Assembly (NCBI GenBank): GCA_036004405.1
Contig: DASYRM010000224.1
Span: 1-52,214, forward strand
Length of the DNA: 52,214 nucleotides
Direction: 5' to 3'
Source: DASYRM01 sp036004405
GTDB lineage: Bacteria > Acidobacteriota > Vicinamibacteria > Vicinamibacterales > UBA2999
Shown here in pieces: positions 16,556 to 25,982 of the stretch. The notes beneath the pieces were generated by a model that ran no database searches, was not told where the DNA came from, and worked only from the letters and a program-made list of their open reading frames with translations. The translations under genes were made by a program, and so were the position numbers. The number at the start of each line of letters is the position of its first letter. The first letter of the stretch is position 1.

Positions 16556-16583
16556 AAACGGGCCGCGTTGCCGCGGCCCGTTT
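16556..16583. terminator. bidirectional terminator-like hairpin between convergent genes
   Basis: A 12-bp perfect stem AAACGGGCCGCG-ttgc-CGCGGCCCGTTT. On each strand the stem ends in TTT followed by mixed sequence (TTTGCG on plus, TTTCGTTTC on minus). It sits between the convergent papain-hydrolase gene and ahcY and could terminate both. Confidence 0.65.
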
Positions 16584-16589
16584 GCGTAG

Positions 16590-16643
16590 ACGTAGGGGCC
16601 GGCTTTAGCCGGCCCACGGGCCGCCTGAAGGCGGCCCCTACGT
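16590..16643. repeat. compound palindromic element
   Basis: Outer arms ACGTAGGGGCC and GGCCCCTACGT enclose GGGCCGGCT-tt-AGCCGGCCC and GGGCCGCCT-ga-AGGCGGCCC. The architecture is the same as the element at 14343 but with different core sequences. It lies eight bases beyond the ahcY stop. Confidence 0.85.
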
Positions 16644-16650
16644 ACTTCAC

Positions 16651-18150
16651 TTAGTAGCGATAGAAGTCCGGCTTGTACGGCCCCTCGACCGGCACGCCGA
16701 TGTAGTCGGCCTGCTCCTTCGAGAGCGTCGTCAGCTTCACGCCAATCTGGTCGAGGTGCAGCCGCGCCACTTCCTCGTCCAGCTTCTTCGGCAGCATCGT
16801 CACCGTCTTGCCGTACTTCTCGGCGTTGGCGTGCAGCTCGAGCTGCGCCAGCGTCTGGTTGGTGAACGACGCCGACATCACGAAGCTCGGGTGACCGGTG
16901 GCGCAACCGAGGTTGAGCAGGCGGCCTTCCGCGAGAATCATCACGGAGTGGCCATCCGGGAACGCCCACTCGTCGTACTGCGGCTTGATGTTGATCCGCT
17001 TGATGCCCGGGGTCTTCGCCAGGCCGGCCATGTCGATTTCGTTGTCGAAGTGGCCGATGTTGCCGACGATCGCCTTGTCCTTCATCTTCGCCATGTGCGC
17101 GGCGGTGATGATGTTGAAGTTGCCGGTCGTGGTGATGAAGATGTCGGCCTTGTCGAGCACGTTCTCGAGCGTATTGACCTCGAAGCCTTCCATCGCCGCC
17201 TGCAGCGCGCAAATCGGATCGATTTCGCTGACGACGACGCGCGCGCCCTGGCCGCGCAGCGCCTGCGCGCAGCCCTTGCCCACGTCGCCGTAGCCGGCCA
17301 CGAACGCCAGCTTCCCGCCCATCATCACGTCGCTGGCGCGGCAGATGCCGTCGGTGAGCGAGTGCCGGCAGCCGAAGATGTTGTCGAACTTGCTCTTCGT
17401 CACCGAGTTGTTGACGTTGATGCCGGGGAACATCAGCGTGCCCTTCTTCTCCATCTCGTAGAGACGGTGCACGCCGGTGGTCGTCTCCTCGGAGACGCCG
17501 CGGATGCCCTTGGCGATGCTGGTCCAGCGGCCCGGGTTCTTCGAGAGCTCATCGCTCAACGCCTTGAGGATGACGCCCCACTCTTCCGGCTCGTTCGCCG
17601 GGTTGAACGTCGGCACCTTGCCGGCCTTCTCGTACTCGGCCGCCTTGTGCACGAACAGCGTCGCGTCGCCGCCGTCGTCCACGATCAGCGACGGGCCCTT
17701 GCCGTCCGGCCACACCAGGCACTCGACCGTGCACCACCAGTACTCGTCGAGCGTCTCGCCCTTCCACGCGAACACCGGGATGCCCTTCGGGTTGGCCACC
17801 GTGCCGCCCGTCTCCGGCCGGCCGACGACGACCGCCGCCGCGGCATGATCCTGCGTCGAGAAGATGTTGCACGACACCCAGCGCACGTCCGCGCCCAGCA
17901 GCGACAGCGTCTCGATGAGCACGCCGGTCTGGATGGTCATGTGCAGGCTGCCCATGATCCGCGCGCCGGCGAGCGGCTTCTTGCCCTCGTAGCGCTTGCG
18001 GATCGCCATCAGCCCGGGCATTTCGCCCTCGGCCAGACGCAGCTCCTTCCGGCCGAACTCGGCCAGATTGAGATCCGCCACCTTGTACGGAACGCGACTC
18101 GCCGCCTTGGCGAGATCGTATGCGTGCTGTTCGCTCGTTGCTGTCGACAT
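16651..18150 (-). CDS. ahcY: adenosylhomocysteinase (SAH hydrolase)
   Basis: A 499-residue protein. It splits S-adenosylhomocysteine into adenosine and homocysteine using tightly bound NAD, relieving product inhibition of methyltransferases. Seen: GARIMGSLHMTIQT, SCNIFSTQDHAAAA, the bacterial-type long insert after ETLDEYWWCTVECL, VNNSVTKSKFDN, the NAD-binding VAGYGDVGKGCA, TTTGNFNIITAAHM, GNIGHFDNEIDM, GHPSFVMSASF and the terminal PYKPDFYRY, whose Lys and Tyr close the NAD site. AGGAG lies about nine bases upstream of the ATG. It follows the ArsR-methyltransferase gene by 18 bp and should be regulated by that gene's promoter and operator at 19136-19183. Confidence 0.97.
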   Translation of the reverse strand: MSTATSEQHAYDLAKAASRVPYKVADLNLAEFGRKELRLAEGEMPGLMAIRKRYEGKKPLAGARIMGSLHMTIQTGVLIETLSLLGADVRWVSCNIFSTQDHAAAAVVVGRPETGGTVANPKGIPVFAWKGETLDEYWWCTVECLVWPDGKGPSLIVDDGGDATLFVHKAAEYEKAGKVPTFNPANEPEEWGVILKALSDELSKNPGRWTSIAKGIRGVSEETTTGVHRLYEMEKKGTLMFPGINVNNSVTKSKFDNIFGCRHSLTDGICRASDVMMGGKLAFVAGYGDVGKGCAQALRGQGARVVVSEIDPICALQAAMEGFEVNTLENVLDKADIFITTTGNFNIITAAHMAKMKDKAIVGNIGHFDNEIDMAGLAKTPGIKRINIKPQYDEWAFPDGHSVMILAEGRLLNLGCATGHPSFVMSASFTNQTLAQLELHANAEKYGKTVTMLPKKLDEEVARLHLDQIGVKLTTLSKEQADYIGVPVEGPYKPDFYRY

Positions 18151-18168
18151 TGCCTGCTTCTCCTGTGT

Positions 18169-19107
18169 TTATGCCTTCACGGCCACGGCTGAAAAGAGCG
18201 CCGGACCACCCGCATCCGGGTCGGCCGGCAGGTTCCGCACGCGCACGCCGGTGAAGCCGGCGCTCGCGAGGAACCGCGTCATCTGTTTGTCCGAAAACCC
18301 GAGCCACACGTGGCCCATCTGCTGCTGGTACTCCTCGTGCTCGTGCGGCAGCATGTCCACGACGAGCACGCGGCCGCCCTTGCGAATCACGCGCGCGGCC
18401 TCCGAGAGCGCCTTCGCCGGCGCCGGCGAGTAATGCAGCACCAGCGACAGCACCGCCACATCGAGCTCGCCGTCGCGAATCGGCAGCGACTCGAGCTCCC
18501 CTTTGCGGAACTCTACGTTCGTGATGGATCCATCGAGCCGCGCGCGAGCGGCGTCGAGCATGTCCATCGACGCGTCCACCGCCAACACCTCTTTCACGTA
18601 CGGCGCGAGCGTCTCGGTCAGCTGGCCGGTACCGCATCCGAGGTCGCCGACGCGCAGATCGGGATCGATGAGACCCAGCAGGGCCGACTGGTAGAACGCG
18701 CCGCCGTAGAGGTCTTGACGAAGCCTATCCCACACCGCCGCCGCGCTGGCGAAGAACTCTTGCGACTTGGCCCGCCGCCGCGCCAGCACGCCCTTGAGCC
18801 GGCGGTCGTCCTGTCCAGCGGCCGAGGTGGCAACCACCTGCTCGCGGATGAGCGGCCACAGCCGCTTCGCGCCCGAATCGAGATCGTCGGCCGGCATGCT
18901 GTAGAACCGGCTGGTGCCGTCGCGGCGCGACGCGACCCAATCGTCGTCGGCCAGCGTCTTGAGATGCCGGCTCACGCTCGACTGCGGCATCTGCATGACC
19001 GCGCAGAGCTCGGACACCGTCAGCTCGTGCCGCTCGAGCAGCAGGAGCATCCGGCACCGGGTCTGGTCGGACAGGGCCGACATGTGGTCGAGAATCGGGG
19101 CGTTCAT
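18169..19107 (-). CDS. ArsR-family regulator fused to SAM-dependent methyltransferase
   Basis: A 312-residue fusion. Residues 1-90 are an ArsR winged helix (LSDQTRCRMLLLLERHELTVSELCAVMQMPQSSVSRHLKTL, then the wing DGTSRFYSM). The metal-binding ELCVCDL cysteines of arsenic sensors are absent. Residues about 140-310 are a class I methyltransferase: VGDLGCGTGQLTE (motif I), LAVDASMDMLDAAR and LDVAVLSLVLHY. It precedes ahcY by 18 bp. ArsR-type proteins controlling SAH hydrolase and methionine-cycle genes are known in Proteobacteria (SahR), and ArsR-methyltransferase fusions occur beside methionine genes. I infer that the methyltransferase fold senses SAM or SAH, with repression at its own promoter. 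Whether it also methylates a substrate cannot be told from sequence. Confidence 0.88.
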   Translation of the reverse strand: MNAPILDHMSALSDQTRCRMLLLLERHELTVSELCAVMQMPQSSVSRHLKTLADDDWVASRRDGTSRFYSMPADDLDSGAKRLWPLIREQVVATSAAGQDDRRLKGVLARRRAKSQEFFASAAAVWDRLRQDLYGGAFYQSALLGLIDPDLRVGDLGCGTGQLTETLAPYVKEVLAVDASMDMLDAARARLDGSITNVEFRKGELESLPIRDGELDVAVLSLVLHYSPAPAKALSEAARVIRKGGRVLVVDMLPHEHEEYQQQMGHVWLGFSDKQMTRFLASAGFTGVRVRNLPADPDAGGPALFSAVAVKA

Positions 19108-19135
19108 CGGCGAAGGTCGTTCAGCCGAACTATGT

Positions 19136-19183
19136 ATCCGTAAATCCGGATGGAATCATATCACCCGAGCGCCAGAGCGTCAA
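19136..19183 (-). promoter_or_regulatory. promoter and operator of the arsR-methyltransferase/ahcY operon
   Basis: On the minus strand TTGACG (19183-19178) is followed by a 17-base spacer and TATGAT (19160-19155), a near-consensus sigma-70-type promoter. The inverted repeat ATCCGTAAATCCGGAT (19136-19151; arms ATCCG and CGGAT) lies just downstream of the -10, across the predicted start site near 19148. That is where an ArsR repressor would block transcription. The leader to the ATG at 19107 is about 40 bases. Confidence 0.75.
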
Positions 19184-19239
19184 CCAGGCCGAAAACAGCG
19201 CCTCCGCAAGAATCAGCCGGCCCGCCGTTCTAGATCGCG

Positions 19240-19296
19240 AACCGGCGTTAAGCCGGTTTGCCAGACAACGCGCGCGGCCCGCGAAGCGGGCTGCGC
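19240..19296. repeat. twin GC hairpins upstream of a secreted-protein gene
   Basis: AACCGGC-gttaa-GCCGGTT (19240-19258) and an 11-bp stem with one G-T pair, GCGCGGCCCGC-gaa-GCGGGCTGCGC (19272-19296). The second ends three bases before the AGGAGG ribosome-binding site of the gene at 19309. The paired-hairpin layout resembles the compound palindromic elements, but the outer CGTAG arms are missing. Confidence 0.65.
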
Positions 19297-19308
19297 CAGG
19301 AGGACGGA

Positions 19309-20112
19309 ATGACGCGATATCTTGCCTGCTCGCTTACGGCGCTCCTGGCCCTGGTGGCCCCCGGGGCCAGCTCGCCTGCCACGCTGCCGCCACACGGCCC
19401 CGACGTCGAAATCCTGGTGCACGGAGTGCCCCAGCCGCGATACGTGCACGACGGGCGCTGGTACATCGAAGCGCTCAGGGGGCGTGAGTACGCCATCCGT
19501 CTCCGGAATCCCTATCCGGTCCGCGTGGCGGTGGCGCTGTCCGTGGATGGCCTGAACACGATCGACGCCCGCCAGACGACCGCGGCGGACGCGCGCAAGT
19601 GGGTGCTCGGGCCCTACGAGACGATCGCGATTGCCGGCTGGCAGACGAGCGCCGCGCAGGCGCGGGCTTTCGAGTTCACCACCGAGGAGCGATCCTACGG
19701 CCAGGCCCTCGGCAAGACCGCCAACCTCGGGACGATCGCGGCCGTGTTCTTCCGCGAGCGCGCGCCGCAGTATTCGTTGCGCCTCGACCAGCAGGCGCCG
19801 CGGGCGGAAGCGGGGCCGGCAGCTGCGGCTCCACCGGCCAAGTCAGCGGCTGGTCAGAGCGCGAACCGCGCGGCCGCCGACGAGTACGCTGCCACGGGCA
19901 TGGGACGGCGCACCGATCACGCCGTCGAGCAGGTCTGGCTCGATCTCGAGGACGCGCCGGTGGCGAGCGTGAACATCCGCTACGAGTTCCGGCCGCAGTT
20001 GGTACGCCTGGGCATCGTGCCACCACCCGGCCACGTGGACCCGCTGCGCCGCCGCGAGCGCGCGCGCGGCTTCGAGCCCGGATTCGCTCCGGAGATCGAA
20101 ACGCTGCGGTAG
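19309..20112 (+). CDS. secreted protein of unknown function
   Basis: A 267-residue protein. The start at 19309 has a strong AGGAGG five to six bases upstream and begins a signal peptide (MTRYLACSLTALLALVAPGASSPA). The mature N-terminal half (about 30-155) looks like a compact beta-sandwich: VEILVHGVPQPRYVHDGRWYIEAL, YAIRLRNPYPVRVAVALSVDG, KWVLGPYETIAIAGWQT, SYGQALGKTANLGTIAAVFF. I do not recognise the family by name, although proteins with this GREYAIRLRN-type core occur as predicted cell-surface proteins. An Ala-rich linker (about 165-200) leads to a second beta segment VEQVWLDLEDAPVASVNIRYEF. It has no co-directional neighbour. Confidence 0.75.
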   Translation: MTRYLACSLTALLALVAPGASSPATLPPHGPDVEILVHGVPQPRYVHDGRWYIEALRGREYAIRLRNPYPVRVAVALSVDGLNTIDARQTTAADARKWVLGPYETIAIAGWQTSAAQARAFEFTTEERSYGQALGKTANLGTIAAVFFRERAPQYSLRLDQQAPRAEAGPAAAAPPAKSAAGQSANRAAADEYAATGMGRRTDHAVEQVWLDLEDAPVASVNIRYEFRPQLVRLGIVPPPGHVDPLRRRERARGFEPGFAPEIETLR

Positions 20113-20175
20113 GCACGGGCCGCCTGAAGGCGGCCCCCACGTGCGATTGTGTTCGTTCACGTACGATTGTGTTCG
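20113..20175. repeat. palindromic element followed by a 16-bp direct repeat
   Basis: GGGCCGCCT-ga-AGGCGGCCC (20117-20136) starts five bases after the stop of the plus-strand gene. It is followed by CGTGCGATTGTGTTCG (20140-20155) and CGTACGATTGTGTTCG (20160-20175), a direct repeat with one mismatch. The second copy encodes the last residues of PepF and the first copy lies beyond its stop. Confidence 0.8.
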
Positions 20176-22013
20176 CCGAGCTCCAGCTCGAGGCGGCCGA
20201 CCAGCATGTCGAGCTCGGCGCACACCGCGCGCACTGTGTCGGGCTTGCTCAGATCCACGCCCGCCCTGGCGAGCAGCCGCATCGGGTAGTCGCTGCCGCC
20301 GGCGCGCAGCAGGTCCAGATAGCGGGCCACGCCGTCACGCGAGACGGCGGGCGCCGCGGAGCGGATGTCCAGCATCAGCCGCGCCGTGGAGGCAAAGCAG
20401 GTGGCGTACTGGTAGACGTAGTACGGCGCGTTGAAGAAGTGCGGGATGCGCGCCCAGGTCACTTGCGCCAGCGGCTCGGGATCGATGACGTCGCCGTAGT
20501 AGTCGCGCACCAGTCCGGCGTAGATGCCGCTCAGCGCATCGGCCGTCACGGGACGGTCCTGCTCCACCAGACGGTGGGCCTGCAGCTCGAAGTCGGCGAA
20601 CATCACCTGCGTGTAGAACGTGCTGGCAATGCTGTCGATGGCATGCTGGAGCAGCACGGCGCGTTCGGCGCTGCTGCGCGCGCGGCGCAGCATGAGGTCG
20701 AGGAAGAGCGCCTCGTTGAGCGTAGACGGCACTTCCGCCACGAAGATCGTGTAGCCGGCGTAGACGTACGGCTGCGCCTGATGCGACAGCAGCGTGTGCA
20801 TCGAGTGCCCCATCTCGTGCGCCAGCGTGAACACCGCGTCGAGCGTCTCGTTGTAGTTGAGGAGCATGTACGGGTGCGCGCCGTACACGGGGGCGGAATA
20901 GGCGCCGCTGCGCTTGCCGGCGTTCTCGAAGACGTCGATCCAGCGCTCGCGGAAGGCGCGCCGCACCTGGGCCTGGTATTCGGCGCCGAGCGGCGCCACC
21001 GACTCCACGATCCACTCGCCCACGTCGTCGTAGGCGTATTTCTCCTCCAGCTCCACCAGCGGTACGAACACGTCGGAGAGCGAGTAGGTGTCGAGCCCCA
21101 GGCGCGCCCGACGCAGCCGGTGATACCGGCGCAGCGGCTCCACGCCGGCTTTGGCTTCTGCAATCAGGTTCTCGACGACCGACGGCGGGATGTCGTTGCC
21201 GTGCAGCGCGGCGTCGAGCGTGGTGGCGTAGCCCCGCGCCCGCGCGTGGAACCAGTCGCGCTGCAGCACGCCGTTGTACATCGCGGCGATCGTGTTCTGG
21301 TTGTCGGCGAAGGATTGATGAAAGGCGCGATACGCCAGAGCCCGGTCGCTCTGTACGCGGCTGGTCTCCAGGAGCGCGCGGTACTGACCGTAGGTGAGCG
21401 TCACCGGCTCGCCGTTCGCCAGCGTAATCGAGGGGAACTTCTTGTCGGCGGTCGTCAGCGCCGAATAGGTATCGGCCGGCACCGTGTTGAAGCGCCCTGA
21501 ATACGAGAGGAGGCGCTCGCCCGCCTCGTCGAGCACGTGCTCCTGCTCGTGGAACAGGCTCTCCACGAAGAACCGATAGACGGCCAGCGCGGGGTCTTCC
21601 GCCATCCAGCCCTGGATGGTGGCGAGCGGAATCGCCAGCAGCTCGGGGTTGAACCAGGCGCTCGCCTGCTGCTGACGCGCGAACAGGATCTGCACCTGCT
21701 GCCGGCGGCCGTTGATGGCGTTGTCGCGCAGGTCTTCGTCGTACTGCAGCGCGGCGAAGTACCACACCCGATAGCTCAGCGCGCCCAGCGTGTCCATGGC
21801 GCGCAGCGCCTCCAGGAGGCGCGGGCCCGACTGGCCGAGCGTGCCCTGGTACTGGCGGAACCGCTCGATGAGCCCCTCGAGCTCCTCGTAGCGCGCGTTC
21901 CACTCGTCCCAGCCGGCGCACACCGCTGAGAGATCCCAGCGGTAGCGGTCGGGCACGGACGGACGTGGCGGCGGGTTGCCGGGGCCGGGTCGGTAAACAT
22001 CGAGGGGTGGCAT
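20157..22013 (-). CDS. pepF: oligoendopeptidase F (M3B metallopeptidase)
   Basis: A 618-residue cytoplasmic zinc peptidase that degrades short peptides. The catalytic HEMGH sits in AVFTLAHEMGHSMHTLLSHQ, followed about 25 residues later by the third zinc ligand in VPSTLNEALFLDLML. The C-terminal DYYGDVIDPEPLAQVTWARIPHFFNAPYYVYQYATCFA is a typical M3B segment with the substrate-contacting Tyr residues. Length matches the PepF/TIGR02290 class. It is the last gene of thioesterase-thrC-pepF, 10 bp after thrC. The C-terminus seems to have been altered by a short duplication, because the final codons are part of the 20140-20175 direct repeat. Function in general peptide recycling is inferred from the family. 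Confidence 0.93.
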   Translation of the reverse strand: MPPLDVYRPGPGNPPPRPSVPDRYRWDLSAVCAGWDEWNARYEELEGLIERFRQYQGTLGQSGPRLLEALRAMDTLGALSYRVWYFAALQYDEDLRDNAINGRRQQVQILFARQQQASAWFNPELLAIPLATIQGWMAEDPALAVYRFFVESLFHEQEHVLDEAGERLLSYSGRFNTVPADTYSALTTADKKFPSITLANGEPVTLTYGQYRALLETSRVQSDRALAYRAFHQSFADNQNTIAAMYNGVLQRDWFHARARGYATTLDAALHGNDIPPSVVENLIAEAKAGVEPLRRYHRLRRARLGLDTYSLSDVFVPLVELEEKYAYDDVGEWIVESVAPLGAEYQAQVRRAFRERWIDVFENAGKRSGAYSAPVYGAHPYMLLNYNETLDAVFTLAHEMGHSMHTLLSHQAQPYVYAGYTIFVAEVPSTLNEALFLDLMLRRARSSAERAVLLQHAIDSIASTFYTQVMFADFELQAHRLVEQDRPVTADALSGIYAGLVRDYYGDVIDPEPLAQVTWARIPHFFNAPYYVYQYATCFASTARLMLDIRSAAPAVSRDGVARYLDLLRAGGSDYPMRLLARAGVDLSKPDTVRAVCAELDMLVGRLELELGEHNRT

Positions 22014-22023
22014 GGGTCTCCGG

Positions 22024-23310
22024 CTACGAGCGCAGCAGCGCCCGCAGATCCGCGTAGGTGGACGAGAGCTTGAGAGAGTGCCGGGGCCGCGTCAGGGCCG
22101 CGGCAATCGCCGGCGGGAGCGGCACGTCCCGTCCGATGGCCGGCTGAACCACCTCGCGGAATTTGGCCGGGTGCGCCGTCGCCAGGAACACGCCGGCCGC
22201 GTCGTCGCTCGATGTCTTGAGCATGTCGTTCAGTGCCAGCCAGCCGATGGCCCCGTGCGGATCGAGCAGGTAACCATGCTCGCGGTACACGCGGCCGATC
22301 TCGGCCACCACGCGCGAATCCTCATACGCGTAGCCGGTGACGTCGCGGCGCAGCGCGTCGAGGTCGCCGCCGTAGATCCACTGCATGCGCTCGAAGTTGC
22401 TTGGTGCGCCCACGTCCATGGCGTTGGCAACCGTGCGGACCGACTCCTTGGGATCGTAGAGCCCGCTCTTCAGGTAGCGCGGCACCGCGTCGTTGACGTT
22501 GGTGGCGGCCACGAAGTGGCGCACCTTCAGCCCCAGTCGCTTCGCGATCAGCCCGGCGGTCAGGTCGCCGAAGTTGCCGCTCGGAACGGCCACGATTGGG
22601 CCGAGATCGCCGCCAACGGCCGACACCAGGAAATAGTAGAAGACCTGCGGCAGCAGCCGCCCCAGGTTGATGGAGTTGGCCGGCGTCAGCCAGACGTGCT
22701 GGCGGAGCTCGTCGTCGGCAAACGCCGTCTTGACCAGGCGCTGGCAGTCGTCGAAGGTGCCGTCCACCGCCACGGCCAGGATATTGTCGCCCATCGACGC
22801 CATCTGCGCCTCCTGGACGTCGCTCACCTTGCCGGCGGGATAGAGCACGACCACGCGCGTGTCCGGCACCCGGTGAAACGCCTGCGCCACGGCGCTGCCC
22901 GTGTCGCCCGAGGTCGCCACGAGGATGGTCAGCGGCGTGCCGTCGGTGAAGTGGTGCAGCAGCCGGGCCTGGACGCGGGCCCCGACGTCCTTGAACGCCA
23001 GGGTCGGGCCGTGAAACAGCTCGAGCGCCCACACCCGGCTCGTCACCTGGACGAGCGGCACGGGAAAATCCAGCGCCTCCCGGACGAGCGGCTCGAGCTC
23101 GGTCTCGGTGATCTCGCCCTGCAGCAGGTGCGCCCCGACGATGGTGGCAATGGTGACGATGTCGGCGCCCTGCACCCTCCGCAGCGACTCGGCGGGGAGC
23201 GCTTCGATGCGCTCCGGCATGTAGAGGCCGCCGTCGGGAGCGGTGCCGGCGAACAAGGCGTCGATGAAGGGCACCGGCGGCGACGCGCCCCGGGAACTGA
23301 TCCAATCCAT
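22024..23310 (-). CDS. thrC: threonine synthase
   Basis: A 428-residue protein. It converts O-phosphohomoserine to threonine with PLP. Seen: an N-terminal APDGGLYMPERI, the PLP-lysine segment FHGPTLAFKDVGARV, LVATSGDTGSAVAQAF, MASMGDNILAVAVDGTFDDCQRLVKTAF, NSINLGRLLPQVFYYF and VPSGNFGDLTAGLIAKRLG. These mark the class I (enteric-type) enzyme. The start at 23310 was chosen because a 46-codon upstream extension would run into the thioesterase gene in another frame. It lies 11 bp after the thioesterase and 10 bp before pepF. With asd (13182) it covers two steps of the aspartate family. Confidence 0.95.
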   Translation of the reverse strand: MDWISSRGASPPVPFIDALFAGTAPDGGLYMPERIEALPAESLRRVQGADIVTIATIVGAHLLQGEITETELEPLVREALDFPVPLVQVTSRVWALELFHGPTLAFKDVGARVQARLLHHFTDGTPLTILVATSGDTGSAVAQAFHRVPDTRVVVLYPAGKVSDVQEAQMASMGDNILAVAVDGTFDDCQRLVKTAFADDELRQHVWLTPANSINLGRLLPQVFYYFLVSAVGGDLGPIVAVPSGNFGDLTAGLIAKRLGLKVRHFVAATNVNDAVPRYLKSGLYDPKESVRTVANAMDVGAPSNFERMQWIYGGDLDALRRDVTGYAYEDSRVVAEIGRVYREHGYLLDPHGAIGWLALNDMLKTSSDDAAGVFLATAHPAKFREVVQPAIGRDVPLPPAIAAALTRPRHSLKLSSTYADLRALLRS

Positions 23311-23321
23311 GAATTCGCGGC

Positions 23322-23723
23322 CTACTCGGGTCTGATGGGCACCGGCCGCCCTTCGGCGTTGACGGCCACGAACACAACCTCGGCCTCGGTGACTTTGATG
23401 CGTTCGGCAGGCCCGGCGGGGCCGGCGGCGCCCGGCGGGGCGCCCCACCGCTCCGCTTCCACGAGCACCCTGACGGTGACAGAAGTGCGGCCGATCCGCA
23501 CCGTTTCGGTGAAAAAGCTCACGATATCGCCCACGAACACCGGCTCGTGAAACTCCACCTCACGCATGGCCTTGGTGACGAAGCGGTGCGGGCCGGCCCG
23601 CCGGGCCTCGATGGCGGAGGCGAGGTCGATGTGCGACAGGATGACGCCCCCGAAGATGGTCCCGTAGGCGTTGGTGTCCTTGGGAAGCAGGAGCACTCGA
23701 ATCGCCGGGTCACGATCCATCAT
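23322..23723 (-). CDS. acyl-CoA thioesterase, hotdog fold (YciA-like)
   Basis: A 133-residue single-hotdog protein. VLLLPKDTNAYGTIFGGVILSHIDLASAIEARR contains the family's N-x-x-G-x-x-F/H-G-G active-site region and catalytic Asp. VTKAMREVEFHEPVFVGDIVSFFTE and a late VTEAEVVFVAVN follow, as in YciA. It hydrolyses acyl-CoAs; chain preference cannot be read. A Gly/Pro/Ala-rich stretch GAPPGAAGPAGPAER interrupts the strand region near residue 100. It lies on low-complexity GGC/CGG DNA and looks like a slippage insertion. It is the first gene of the thrC-pepF run, divergent from speA. Start MMDRD at 23723; the second Met is also possible. Confidence 0.88.
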   Translation of the reverse strand: MMDRDPAIRVLLLPKDTNAYGTIFGGVILSHIDLASAIEARRAGPHRFVTKAMREVEFHEPVFVGDIVSFFTETVRIGRTSVTVRVLVEAERWGAPPGAAGPAGPAERIKVTEAEVVFVAVNAEGRPVPIRPE

Positions 23724-23814
23724 GGGCGACCTTCATTCTTTCCCATCCGGCGGCGCGGGTCCACCGACGCCGCATTGTCACGCGCCGGCAACCACGCCGT
23801 GCTTCACTTTCTGA

Positions 23815-23843
23815 TTGAGCCTTGAGCGCACGGCGCTTACGAT
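23815..23843 (+). promoter_or_regulatory. candidate speA promoter
   Basis: TTGAGC (23815-23820), a 17-base spacer and TACGAT (23838-23843) match a sigma-70-type promoter in spacing and in most positions. The predicted leader to the speA ATG is about 90 bases. It contains a GCGCAT ... ATGCGC inverted repeat near 23870. This is in the 217-bp divergent gap with the thioesterase gene; I found no clear promoter on the other strand. Confidence 0.5.
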
Positions 23844-23940
23844 TGGACGCAGCCGACTGCGCATCAGCGTCTCATGCGCCGATACGACGTGGAAGTACGG
23901 ATCTGGACAGATAAGGAGAACGCCGAAGGATGCAGAGGAC

Positions 23941-25886
<1,946 letters not shown>

Positions 25887-25887
<1 letters not shown>

Positions 25888-25966
25888 GGCCTAGGGGGCT
25901 AGGGGGCTGAGGGGCTTGGTCGGAGCCTCTTCCCTACCCACCCAGCTCCCCAGCTCCTCAGCCCCC
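25887..25966. repeat. inverted pair of 8-bp tandem arrays between convergent genes
   Basis: Left arm: CTAGGGGG, CTAGGGGG, CTGAGGGG (25891-25914), starting three bases after the speA TAG. Right arm: CAGCTCCC, CAGCTCCT, CAGCCCCC (25943-25966), roughly the reverse complement. The 28-base centre would be the loop of a large imperfect hairpin lying between the stops of speA and the beta-propeller gene. Confidence 0.85.
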
Positions 25967-25982
25967 ACAGCGGCGCGGTTCT

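Noticed and set aside
19108..19308. SAH riboswitch upstream of ahcY
   Set aside because: ahcY is 18 bp behind the ArsR fusion gene and the upstream leader is only about 40 bases with no matching fold seen; the promoter and operator explain the region.
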